From the NCBI GenBank assembly GCA_905182175.1, contig CAJJAT010000012.1, positions 41,812 to 105,811 of the forward strand: 64,000 nt of DNA. Reading direction: 5' to 3'. A model generated the notes under the pieces. That model was not told where the DNA came from, did not search any database, and was given only the letters and a program-made list of their open reading frames with translations. This DNA is from Flavobacteriales bacterium UBA1494 (GTDB taxonomy: Bacteria; Bacteroidota; Bacteroidia; Flavobacteriales_E; Vicingaceae). Positions within the stretch are counted from its first letter, which is position 1. Every line of letters begins with the position of its first letter. The translations under genes and the position numbers were made by a program. Shown here piece by piece: positions 25,560 to 33,727 of the stretch.

Positions 25560-26915
25560 ATGTTAAATATAAGTAATGAAAACATTGAGAAAGCTTTCAA
25601 AGACAGCAATTTTTCTGCTTTAAAACACATCAATTCTGTAAAGTCTGGGAAAGTCTTCATGCGGCTTTTGATGGTTGTTTTTGGAATTATTTTAATTTTT
25701 ATGTTTCTCCCATGGACGCAGAATGTCAGAGCGGAAGGAGAAGTAACGACATTAAAACCAGATCAAAGACCTCAAACCATCAATTCTATTATTGGTGGCA
25801 GGATTGAAAAATGGTTTGTGCAGGAAGGTGATTTTGTAGCCAAAGGAGATACGATTTTATTTATATCAGAAGTAAAGGATGATTATTTTGACCCTAACCT
25901 ACTTGAAAGAACAGCTGATCAAGTAAAGGCAAAAGAGTTTGCCGTTAAATCATACATGGAAAAGATTAAGGCTCTTGATAACAGAGTTGATGCGTTAAGC
26001 CAAACGGGGGTCTTAAAATTAGAGCAAACTAAAAATAAACTGAAGCAAGCAGAACTGAAAATAATAAGCGACAGTATTGATTACAAAGCATCAGAAATAA
26101 ATTTTAAAATTGCGGAAGACCAGTCTGGTCGACTACAAAAACTATACGATGAAGGATTGAAATCATTAACTGATTTAGAAAATCGGAAAAATAAGATGCA
26201 GGAAGCTCAAGCAAAAATGATTTCGTCAGAAAATAAGCTTTTAACTACTCGAAATGAATTGATTAATGCGCAGGTTGAATTAATGTCAATTCAGGCCCAA
26301 TACAGAGACGATATCGCCAAAGCAGAATCAGACAAGTATACTGCAATGTCGAATATGTACGACGCTGAAGCCACGGTTACCAAACTTCAAAACCAATATT
26401 CTAATTACAGCTTCCGATCAAATTTATACTACATTACAGCACCTCAAAATGGATACATTACTCAAGCGATACAGGTGGGTATCGGCGAACTGATTAAAGA
26501 AGGCGAAGCAATTATAAGTATAATGCCTGCAAATTATTCTTTGGCCGTCGCGTTGTATGTAAAACCAATCGATTTACCGTTAATGGAAGTTGGACAGGAA
26601 GTTAGAATACAATTTGACGGATGGCCTGCAATTGTTTTTTCAGGTTGGCCCAACACTTCCTATGGGACGTACGGTGGAACTGTTTTTGCCCTTGATAATT
26701 TTATCAGTACCAATGGTAAGTTTAGAGTCTTAGTAATGCCCGATACAGCACAATATGAATGGCCTTCTGCATTACGAGTTGGAGGAGGAACGAACAACAT
26801 GCTACTCCTAAAAGAAGTTCCAATATGGTACGAACTATGGCGACAGTTGAACGGATTCCCTCCTGATTTTTACAAGAAAAGCCGGTTAAACCCTCCCAAC
26901 AAAGTGATGAAATGA
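25560..26915 (+). CDS. HlyD-family periplasmic adaptor protein
   Basis: Membrane fusion protein of 451 aa linking the inner-membrane ABC protein to the TolC-like channel. A single N-terminal membrane anchor (about residues 34-52, LLMVVFGIILIFMFL) is followed by the first half of the lipoyl domain (GGRIEKWFVQEGDFVAKGD). A long alpha-helical coiled-coil hairpin (about 115-275, rich in K, E, Q and A) precedes the second lipoyl half (APQNGYITQAI, GELIKEGEAI) and the beta-barrel region (MEVGQEVRIQFDGWPAIVF). The start codon is 2 nt after the ABC stop and the end overlaps the TolC gene by 4 nt, so the three are translationally coupled. Confidence 0.93.
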   Translation: MLNISNENIEKAFKDSNFSALKHINSVKSGKVFMRLLMVVFGIILIFMFLPWTQNVRAEGEVTTLKPDQRPQTINSIIGGRIEKWFVQEGDFVAKGDTILFISEVKDDYFDPNLLERTADQVKAKEFAVKSYMEKIKALDNRVDALSQTGVLKLEQTKNKLKQAELKIISDSIDYKASEINFKIAEDQSGRLQKLYDEGLKSLTDLENRKNKMQEAQAKMISSENKLLTTRNELINAQVELMSIQAQYRDDIAKAESDKYTAMSNMYDAEATVTKLQNQYSNYSFRSNLYYITAPQNGYITQAIQVGIGELIKEGEAIISIMPANYSLAVALYVKPIDLPLMEVGQEVRIQFDGWPAIVFSGWPNTSYGTYGGTVFALDNFISTNGKFRVLVMPDTAQYEWPSALRVGGGTNNMLLLKEVPIWYELWRQLNGFPPDFYKKSRLNPPNKVMK

Positions 26916-28321
26916 TACGGAAATTCCAATTTCTAGGTCTTTTATTGACCATCTCTGCCGTTAGTGTTGGTCAAGAAAAAATACCCGAGCGATTTAACCA
27001 ATCGAGTTTTTTTGAGTTAGTAAAGGCCAACCACCCTATCGCCTTACAAGCACAGAATAGAGTAGAAATGGGAACTGCCCAAATTCAAGAAGCTCGAGGC
27101 GGCTTTGACCCAAAAATTCAAGCGGATATTGCACAAAAATATTTTAATGGAAAAGAATATTATGATTACGGCGAAGGGAAGCTAAAAATTCCGACTTGGT
27201 TTGGAATTGAGTTCGAAGGAGGATACGAGAGAAACCAAGGAGAGTTTCTAAATGCAGAAAGTAGCGTTCCTTCGGCCGGATTGTGGTTTGCGGGTGTTTC
27301 TGTCTCTGTTGGTGAAGGCTTATTTATTGATGAAAGAAGGGCCTCCTTGCGAACTGCCCAGGCAATGTTAAACCAGAATATAGCAGAGAAGGATTTAATG
27401 TTGAACAACTTACTGCTAGAGGCGGGTTACGCCTATTGGACTTGGTTTAGTTCTTACTATGCCTTGGAAATAAATAAAGATGCGTTAGATTTGGCAAACG
27501 TTCGTTTTATAGCAGTAAAGCAAAGTGCTGCTTTTGGCGATAAACCAACTATAGATACACTAGAATCAGTCATTCAAGTACAGGACAGAATGCTAAATTT
27601 AAATCAGGCAGAATTAGACTTCAAAAATGCCACTGCGTACCTAAATACGTTTCTATGGAAAGATGGCTTACTGCCACTCGAATTACCTGACAACTCAATA
27701 CCCGAGGTTTTTGATCCTACTAAGCTAGCGTTAGAAAACTTAAAAATAACATTACAACTAGACAGTAGCTTAAATGCTCATCCTGAATTAAGAGCTACTC
27801 GATCAAAAATGGAACAGTTAAGTGTAGAAAAACGGTTGGTAAAAGAACAAATAAAACCCACGTTAGACTTAAAGTATAAACCAATAACAGAAGCTGTTGG
27901 CGATAATCCATTTTCAGAATACTCCATTAACAATTACACTTGGGGACTACAATTTGAATTTCCTATCTTTTTAAGGAAAGAAAGAGCGAAGCTCAAACAG
28001 ATTAATTTAAAGTTAGAGAACAACACCATTACCTTTGAAAACAAGAGGGTTACATTGGCATTTAAAGCAACAGCTGCAAAGAATGAATTTGAAACAACCA
28101 TGATACAAATAAGACTCTACGATAGAACCGTAGAAGATTACAGTAAACTATTGGAAGGTGAAAGACGATTATTTAATGGCGGAGAGAGTTCATTGTTCAT
28201 GATTAATTCTAGAGAAAAAGGCTTTATCCAAGCTGAATTAAAAATGGTTGAGTTAGTAACTAAAAACCGCAAAGCTATTTTGAAAATCCAACATGCGATT
28301 GGTCAGCTTTCAAATCTGTAA
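26912..28321 (+). CDS. TolC-family outer-membrane channel
   Basis: Outer-membrane efflux protein, 469 aa. The signal peptide (residues 1-20, ending SVGQ) is followed by the OEP-family pattern of paired long helices (VKANHPIALQAQNRVEMGTA; SLNAHPELRATRSKMEQLSV) and amphipathic strands (GLWFAGVSVSVGEGL; WGLQFEFPIFLRKER). The ATG overlaps the HlyD stop (ATGA). With the ABC and HlyD proteins it forms a complete envelope-spanning exporter under TetR control. The cargo is unknown; no peptide precursor or biosynthetic gene lies next to it. Confidence 0.92.
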   Translation: MIRKFQFLGLLLTISAVSVGQEKIPERFNQSSFFELVKANHPIALQAQNRVEMGTAQIQEARGGFDPKIQADIAQKYFNGKEYYDYGEGKLKIPTWFGIEFEGGYERNQGEFLNAESSVPSAGLWFAGVSVSVGEGLFIDERRASLRTAQAMLNQNIAEKDLMLNNLLLEAGYAYWTWFSSYYALEINKDALDLANVRFIAVKQSAAFGDKPTIDTLESVIQVQDRMLNLNQAELDFKNATAYLNTFLWKDGLLPLELPDNSIPEVFDPTKLALENLKITLQLDSSLNAHPELRATRSKMEQLSVEKRLVKEQIKPTLDLKYKPITEAVGDNPFSEYSINNYTWGLQFEFPIFLRKERAKLKQINLKLENNTITFENKRVTLAFKATAAKNEFETTMIQIRLYDRTVEDYSKLLEGERRLFNGGESSLFMINSREKGFIQAELKMVELVTKNRKAILKIQHAIGQLSNL

Positions 28322-28343
28322 GATACTATGCTGTAGACCACTC

Positions 28344-28655
28344 TTAAAGCCATTTTAAGATTATTATATCGAATTGCTCTAACAAGAGCTTAACCCAAAC
28401 TACAATAAGTATCGGCAGAACAATAAAACTTATTTTGTTAAACTCTGCTGCCGTTCTAAAATCTAGATGAAGGAGGTGCATGACAGCTCTAGTCATTCCC
28501 GTAGAATACATCAAGTCTTCAACTCCAAACCAGGCAAAAACACTTATTGAGGGACCTTCATTAAAATAATCTTTAGGTAGTAAAAATAAAACCACGGGAA
28601 TCGTAATTAAACCCGTGGCTTTTGTAATTTTTATAATTTTCTTAGAAATATTCAA
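28344..28655 (-). CDS. DUF2752-family small membrane protein
   Basis: A 103-aa protein with two or three hydrophobic helices. The central MYSTGMTRAVMHLLHLDFRT followed by AAEFNKIS matches the DUF2752 motif (CPGCGMTRAxxxLLxGDFxxAxxxN), but the CPxCG cysteines are replaced (LMYSTGMTR), as in several Bacteroidota members. Function unknown. It follows the split TM2 lipoprotein on the same strand; pairing of DUF2752 and TM2-domain genes is common in this phylum and suggests a membrane-associated role. Confidence 0.75.
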   Translation of the reverse strand: MNISKKIIKITKATGLITIPVVLFLLPKDYFNEGPSISVFAWFGVEDLMYSTGMTRAVMHLLHLDFRTAAEFNKISFIVLPILIVVWVKLLLEQFDIIILKWL

Positions 28656-28658
28656 TAC

Positions 28659-28889
28659 TTATAACTTATTAGAATAACCTCCTGATTTAGGACCTAAATC
28701 TCCTGTAATAATTCTAATAATATCGATTAGTGTCCAGATACCACAAGCTCCAAAAGTTAATAATTGAACAACTCCCTGCCATGTGTAACCCAAATAAAAT
28801 CTATGAATTCCTATACCACCAACAATTATGGCAAGAATCAGGGCAAGAACCTGATCGCTACCTGCTCTATTCGATTTAGATTCTTTCTT
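28659..28889 (-). pseudogene. C-terminal TM2-domain half of a split lipoprotein gene
   Basis: This open stretch continues the frame of the lipoprotein ORF at 28890-29258 directly after its TAA. It reads KKESKSNRAGSDQ, then LALILAIIVGGIGIHRFYLG, WQGVVQLLTFGACGIWTLID, and ends GGYSNKL (TAA 28661-28659). GGxGIHRFYLGYxxxGxxQLLTxGxxGIWxLIDxI is the TM2 domain: two membrane helices with a conserved turn. There is no start codon at its head, so it is the severed 3' part of one gene of about 200 codons rather than a separate gene. Confidence 0.75.
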
Positions 28890-29258
28890 TTAATCCGCTT
28901 TCGAGGCACTCTTTAATTCTGCATTATTTGCCTTTTCAATAATTTTTTCAATTTTCTTAGAAATAATTTTAGAAGCAATAGCAGCCTTTATTGGAGTTGT
29001 TGTCTCTTTCGCTTCGTTGATTATATTGACAATTGGAGTGCTTTCATTTTTTGAAGCTGAAATGGCAGTGACAGGTACTTGCTCAGAAACTACTACTCTC
29101 TCAATTTTAACTTCTTTATCATTATTTTCCGACTCCTTTTTAGCAAGGTCAGTTGAATTAGAATTACTTCTAACAAAGAAACCCTTATTGTATTTTCTTT
29201 TTTGAATAAGCTTACTGGATACGACATTGCTTGACTGTGTACAAGAGGCTAAAACCAT
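28890..29258 (-). CDS. N-terminal half of TM2-type lipoprotein, truncated by an in-frame stop
   Basis: The 122-aa frame begins MVLASCTQSS (lipobox LASC) and has SKLIQKRKYNKGFFV, a segment typical of Bacteroidota lipoproteins that end in small C-terminal membrane domains. A low-complexity Lys/Glu/Ala/Ile-rich linker follows. The TAA at 28892-28890 interrupts the frame just before the TM2 part. Upstream of the ATG the frame is open for 20 more codons encoding a good signal-peptide sequence (NLSIKNFLSVKSISGLVIAA), but the codon where its Met is expected is ACA (29321-29319). So both a lost start and a nonsense mutation are visible. A truncated product is possible but probably non-functional. Confidence 0.6.
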   Translation of the reverse strand: MVLASCTQSSNVVSSKLIQKRKYNKGFFVRSNSNSTDLAKKESENNDKEVKIERVVVSEQVPVTAISASKNESTPIVNIINEAKETTTPIKAAIASKIISKKIEKIIEKANNAELKSASKAD

Positions 29259-29462
29259 CGCCGCAATGACTAACCCTGAAATGGATTTAACACTTAAAAA
29301 ATTCTTTATAGATAAATTTGTTTAATTAGGTGGTCAATCCTATTTTAGACCATTTATTAATAATGCCTTACAATTATAAGAATTTAATAGCTAACTAACC
29401 TAATGAAGCGCAACGTTTTAATTTCTTAGCTTTTTTTTTCTTACTCTTCTGCTTATTCTAAC

Positions 29463-29470
29463 TACTTTTG
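29463..29470 (+). promoter_or_regulatory. -7 element of the SulP gene
   Basis: TACTTTTG matches TAnnTTTG, 19 bp upstream of the ATG at 29489. Confidence 0.5.
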
Positions 29471-29488
29471 CCGCCCAATTTTAACGGT

Positions 29489-31009
29489 ATGAAAAAGTAC
29501 ATTAACCTTTTTGATTTTTCTCAAAAAGTAAACTACAAGAACGAAATACTTTCAGGTTTAACCGTAGCACTAGCTCTTGTTCCTGAGGCGGTTGCCTTTG
29601 CAATTATAGCAGGTGTTTCGCCGCTTACAGGCCTGTATGCTGCTTTTATGATGGGACTTGTTACTTCTATTTTAGGAGGTAGACCTGGAATGATTTCAGG
29701 TGCAACAGGAGCTATTGCTGTTGTTTTAGTAAGTTTAGTAAAAGACTATGGTGTAGATTATATTTTTGCTACAGTAATACTTGCTGGAATTATTCAAACG
29801 AGTGCGGGTATTTTGAAGTTGGGTAAACTCATGCGTCTGGTTCCCCAACCTGTAATCTTTGGGTTTGTAAACGGACTAGCAGTCGTTATTTTTATGTCAC
29901 AGCTAGTAAGTTTTCAAGATGGATCAGGAAATTGGCTCAGTGGAGAATCTTTATACATTCTATTAGGGTTAGTTGGCTTAACGATGCTTATTATTTGGGG
30001 CTTACCCAAAATTAGCAAAGCAATCCCAGCTTCATTGGTTTCTATATTAGCCATTTTCGGAATTGTTGTTTTCTTTGGAATAGATACCCAAACAGTGGGA
30101 GATATTGCATCTATTGAAGGTGGCTTCCCTCCTTTCGCTATTCCAAACGTACCCTTCAGTTTAGAAACTTTAGCCATTATCTTTCCTTACGCTGCAATTG
30201 TAGCAGGGGTTGGTTTAATTGAAAGTTTGCTAACCTTAAACATAATTGATGAAATAACTGAAACAAGAGGCCGAGGAAATAAAGAAGCAATTGCCCAAGG
30301 TATAGCCAATATCTTAAGTGGTTTCTTTTCAGGAATGGGTGGCTGTGCGATGATTGGTCAAAGTTTAATTAACATCTCTTCAGGTGCAAGAGCAAGACTA
30401 TCTGGTATAGTTGCTTCTATTATGCTACTCATTTTTATAATGTATGGCTCAAGCTTAATAGAACAAGTGCCCATTGCAGCATTAACAGGATTAATGATTA
30501 TGGTAGCCATTGGAACATTTGAGTGGGCTAGTTTGAGAACTTTTAACAAAATGCCTAAGTCAGATATTTTTGTGATGGTGGTCGTAACCTTAGTCACTGC
30601 GGTGCTTCATAACTTGGCGTTAGCTGTTGTAATTGGTGTTATTTTAGCTGCCCTAGTATTTGCTTGGGACAATGCAAAACGAATTCGTGCAAGAAAGTTT
30701 GTAGATGAAAAGGGAGTGAAGCATTACGAAATATACGGTCCATTATTTTTTGGTTCAACTACTGTTTTTGCAGAAAAATTTGACGTTAAAAATGATCCTG
30801 AAGAAATAATTATTGATTTTCAAGAAAGCAGGATTGTAGATATGTCTGCAATTGAAGCAGTAAATAAACTCACAGAGCGCTACCTTAAAGTAGATAAAGT
30901 TGTTCACTTAAAACACTTAAGTTCAGATTGCATTGAATTACTTCAGAATGCTGATAAGCTAATTGATGTGAACGTAATTGAAGATCCAACTTACAAAGTT
31001 GTAAGCTAA
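29489..31009 (+). CDS. SulP-family anion transporter with STAS domain
   Basis: Inner-membrane anion permease (sulfate, bicarbonate or related), 506 aa. The membrane domain (about residues 15-400, 10-14 helices) carries the SulP signatures GLTVALALVPEAVAFAIIAG near the N-terminus, then GRPGMISGATGAIAVVLVSL and SGFFSGMGGCAMIGQSLINI. The cytoplasmic STAS domain occupies about 425-506 (EEIIIDFQESRIVDMSAIEA). BicA/SulP-type proteins of this size are often bicarbonate or sulfate transporters; the ion cannot be chosen from sequence. I use ATG 29489; a start seven codons upstream would fall at the promoter. Monocistronic. Confidence 0.93.
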   Translation: MKKYINLFDFSQKVNYKNEILSGLTVALALVPEAVAFAIIAGVSPLTGLYAAFMMGLVTSILGGRPGMISGATGAIAVVLVSLVKDYGVDYIFATVILAGIIQTSAGILKLGKLMRLVPQPVIFGFVNGLAVVIFMSQLVSFQDGSGNWLSGESLYILLGLVGLTMLIIWGLPKISKAIPASLVSILAIFGIVVFFGIDTQTVGDIASIEGGFPPFAIPNVPFSLETLAIIFPYAAIVAGVGLIESLLTLNIIDEITETRGRGNKEAIAQGIANILSGFFSGMGGCAMIGQSLINISSGARARLSGIVASIMLLIFIMYGSSLIEQVPIAALTGLMIMVAIGTFEWASLRTFNKMPKSDIFVMVVVTLVTAVLHNLALAVVIGVILAALVFAWDNAKRIRARKFVDEKGVKHYEIYGPLFFGSTTVFAEKFDVKNDPEEIIIDFQESRIVDMSAIEAVNKLTERYLKVDKVVHLKHLSSDCIELLQNADKLIDVNVIEDPTYKVVS

Positions 31010-31428
31010 ACAGATACCTTTCCTCACAACAGATCAGATTTATATTCAGCTAATTTATATCACCTGCGCTTCGCTGTATGGTATTTTTTTGAGACATTGA
31101 CCGGAATTGTGCGGTCCATTAATTAGAAGGTTCACATGGACTCTAGTTTTTCTTAACATTACCTATCATTTAACGGAATCTGATACTTTTCTACAAAAAA
31201 ATTAACTTATTTTCTAGCTGTAGGTCTCCTTACAAGATAAAATTTAAGTGAGCGTAAAGACGTAGCATGTTTTAATACTTTTTAGGTATGTCAGCTCCTT
31301 CTAATTATAAAAAATTATGTTACCTAAATTACCTGTAAGATTTTGAATTTACGATGGAGAATAAAATTATATTTTACCCGGGATACTTTTCTAATCAGCA
31401 ACAGTGAAGTACAAAAAAGATGGCATAA
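31010..31428. other. Intergenic, nothing recognised
   Basis: About 420 bp between the SulP gene and the cold-shock gene terminator. I see no open frame of note, no repeats and no hairpin with a T-run. Confidence 0.5.
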
Positions 31429-31461
31429 AAAAACCCCTAAATCTCAGACTTAGGGGTTTTT
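31429..31461 (-). terminator. Terminator of the cold-shock gene (works on either strand)
   Basis: AAAAACCCCTAA (31429-31440) pairs perfectly with TTAGGGGTTTTT (31450-31461). On the minus strand it is followed by a run of T (from plus-strand A residues before 31429), 24 bp after the csp stop. Confidence 0.88.
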
Positions 31462-31484
31462 AAGTAAAATATATGATCTACACC

Positions 31485-31676
31485 TTAAACAACTTTAACG
31501 TTTATAGCATTCATTCCTTTTTTACCTTCTTTCAAATCAAATTCTACTTCGTCACCTTCTCTAACTTCATCAATTAGACCTGATACGTGCACAAAGTGCT
31601 CATTTTCTGATTCGTTCTCTTTAATAAAACCAAAGCCTTTAGTTTCATTGAAAAATTTTACTGTTCCTTTACTCAT
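31485..31676 (-). CDS. Cold-shock domain protein (CspA family)
   Basis: Single-stranded nucleic-acid-binding protein of 63 aa, a single OB-fold. RNP1 KGFGFI and RNP2-like HFVHVSG are present (NETKGFGFIKENESENEHF), with GDEVEFDLKEGKKGMNA at the end. It acts as an RNA chaperone; induction by cold cannot be read from sequence, but a long upstream region (about 500 bp to the next gene) leaves room for a regulatory 5' leader. Monocistronic, with a strong terminator. Confidence 0.96.
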   Translation of the reverse strand: MSKGTVKFFNETKGFGFIKENESENEHFVHVSGLIDEVREGDEVEFDLKEGKKGMNAINVKVV

Positions 31677-32175
31677 TATAAAAAATTAAATATATTAAAG
31701 TGCAAAACTAGGTTAATATATTGGAATTCTCTACTTTATTTCAATAAATCGTTAATAAGCTGATGAAATTTAATCATTCGTCCTTTTAAAAATAGAAAAT
31801 AACCTGTGATTAACTTTCAAATTCGTGTAAACAACAGAAAGTCGGCACCTTATAGTTCGCTAAATAAGAGCAGATTAAATAAAAGCCCATTCTTTCATCT
31901 TCTTCATTTGGCTTCTGCTACTTACAAAATTTTGTTGTTGACCATCCTAATTAAAAAAACATTGTTTAAGAATCCTTATTTTAATAAAAGTCTCTTTATT
32001 GCTTAGCACGGTGAAAACCCAACTCAAATTTATTCTAGCGCCACTCTTTAAATCAAAAGAAATTGAGTGGTACTGATTGAAGTCACTTGATTGTCAAAAA
32101 AGATATATCAAACATATATAACATTTTATCTACAACCGTGTTAATATAAATTAACAAGATTAGCATTTTTACGTC
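31677..32175. other. Intergenic between divergent csp and barrel genes
   Basis: About 500 bp of A+T-rich sequence. A 66-codon frame at 31806-32006 looks spurious (basic, with no family or promoter). The region must hold the csp promoter and probable 5' leader on the minus strand and the promoter of the outer-membrane cluster on the plus strand; no convincing elements stand out. Confidence 0.45.
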
Positions 32176-32967
32176 ATGACGAAATCAAGCAAGTTTATTT
32201 TAAAAATCTGTCTATTATTGTCGGGTATTTTTTTAAATTATAAAGCTATTGCTCAGTTTACCTATGTTGGAGCAAACTTAAACTTTAACATATTAAGTAT
32301 CGAAACAAGCGATCTTGGGTCAGATGAAGGTACAAATATTAGAGGTATGGACATTCAACTTCAATTTTTATCCAGACCATTCAAAAATATTGGATTTGGA
32401 GCTTCGCTATCTATTCCAGGAACCCAAAAGACTGAAATACACTTAGCTTCAGAAGGAGGAAATTTTATATATAATCCAGAGTACAGCACCAATACCTATG
32501 GTATATCCACTCCTTACTCCTCTACTTCCTTTAATTATAATTTAGAAAGAAAATTATCCACAACTTTATTTGCACGATTTATTTCCAACTCACAGAGAAG
32601 TCTCTACCTCGATATCAGATATTCATTTATGAGAATTGAAGAAATATATTCATTCTTTAGGCCTGAGATAGCTGCTACGTCAAGCTCTCAATTAGTGCCA
32701 CAGGAAGGTTTCTCTTCGAAAGAAAATATTACTCTCTCAGGTGTTGGTTTTTCGGTAGGAATTATGCCGATGATTACAGACAAGATTTACTATCAAACCT
32801 CTGCAACATTGGATGTTCTAAGTTCAAACTCGAAGGGTTTTACTCATGAAGTAAGCACTGCCGAAGGTTTTTCAAATGATGATTACAGATATTCAAAAAT
32901 CAATAGTTCTTTGAACAATACAACCCTCTTTTGGAGCTTAAATATTGGTTTTGGATGTTATTTTTAA
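32176..32967 (+). CDS. Outer-membrane beta-barrel protein, unknown function (paralogue 1)
   Basis: 263 aa with signal peptide (MTKSSKFILKICLLLSGIFL, cleavage near AIAQ). The mature part begins FTYVGANLNFN and has many amphipathic strands: LQFLSRPFKNIGFGASLSIP, KLSTTLFARFISNSQRSLYL, and LDIRYSFMRIEE. It ends NIGFGCYF, with the C-terminal aromatic typical of outer-membrane barrels. It shares length, layout and motifs (LxxRYxFxxIEExxxF; SxxxGFGxYF) with the broken gene at 32988-33725, so the two are tandem duplicates. It is followed by a secreted trypsin-like protein in the same direction. I do not recognise a named family. Confidence 0.75.
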   Translation: MTKSSKFILKICLLLSGIFLNYKAIAQFTYVGANLNFNILSIETSDLGSDEGTNIRGMDIQLQFLSRPFKNIGFGASLSIPGTQKTEIHLASEGGNFIYNPEYSTNTYGISTPYSSTSFNYNLERKLSTTLFARFISNSQRSLYLDIRYSFMRIEEIYSFFRPEIAATSSSQLVPQEGFSSKENITLSGVGFSVGIMPMITDKIYYQTSATLDVLSSNSKGFTHEVSTAEGFSNDDYRYSKINSSLNNTTLFWSLNIGFGCYF

Positions 32968-32987
32968 TTCCCAATTTATCAAAAAAA

Positions 32988-33725
32988 ATGAAAATTTTAT
33001 ATCTATTCTTATTTTCCTTTTTTTGCACTCAATTAAATGCCCAATTCACCTACTTAGAAGCCGACTTAGCTTTCCAGTTTATTAAGTATGAAAAGGGTGA
33101 TGTAATGTTTGATAATCAAAAAATACAAACGAATAGTTTTTCGGTAATTGTTTCATAAATACACAGACCAACTAGGTTTATGGGTTTAGGACTGTCCCTT
33201 GGCTTACCTATGGCTCAAAGCACAAAATGGGGATTTCAAAATGCTCCGTTAACCTCGGGGAGTTTTTTAGAAGACGACGATAATTCATTCTCTTCAGGAG
33301 AGTTCGCACCCGATAATTACGATTATAGTGTTAAGCATAGTCCGACTGTTACATTGTTTGGTAGACTTTTCTTCAAACCCAATTTTCCTTTGTTTATAGA
33401 TCTACGCTATACTTTTTTAAGCATTGAAGAAACCTTCACTTTTGAACGAAACACATCCTACCCTGTCGATATTAATTTCAGTGGACAACGTCAAGCTCGT
33501 GGCCCAGGCTTATCGTTTGTACTCAATCATATTTTTCAAAAGGGTTTCTATATAAATTACAAATATTCGGTTGACTTTTTAACATTCGATAGATTGCCTA
33601 CATTTTCATACGATATATTGTATGATTCATATTCTAACAGAAATATTTCAGCTAGAATAGCAAGTCCTATTGAAACGACACATAACATGCACAGCTGGAT
33701 CTTTGGATTCGGATATTACTTCTAA
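32988..33725 (+). pseudogene. Second outer-membrane barrel gene, interrupted by one in-frame stop
   Basis: A single frame from ATG 32988 (MKILYLFLFSFFCTQLNAQF, a signal peptide) to TAA 33723 is broken only by TAA at 33156-33158. Before the stop the product has 56 residues. After it come IHRPTRFMGLGLSLGLPMAQ, LFGRLFFKPNFPLFIDLRYT and FLSIEETFTF, ending FGFGYYF. These align with the preceding paralogue (LSRPFKNIGFGASLSIP; LDIRYSFMRIEE; FGCYF). A downstream fragment starting at ATG 33180 (181 aa) could be translated but would lack a signal peptide, so it could not reach the outer membrane. A nonsense mutation or a sequencing error is the simplest reading. Confidence 0.75.
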
Positions 33726-33727
33726 CC

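Noticed and set aside
31806..32006. Plus-strand ORF of 66 codons
   Set aside because: Strongly basic random-looking sequence in a regulatory gap; no homologue pattern recognised.
2161..33725. Stop-codon reassignment to explain in-frame stops
   Set aside because: TGA, TAG and TAA all occur inside broken genes, and intact neighbours end normally with TAA and TAG; recoding is not needed.
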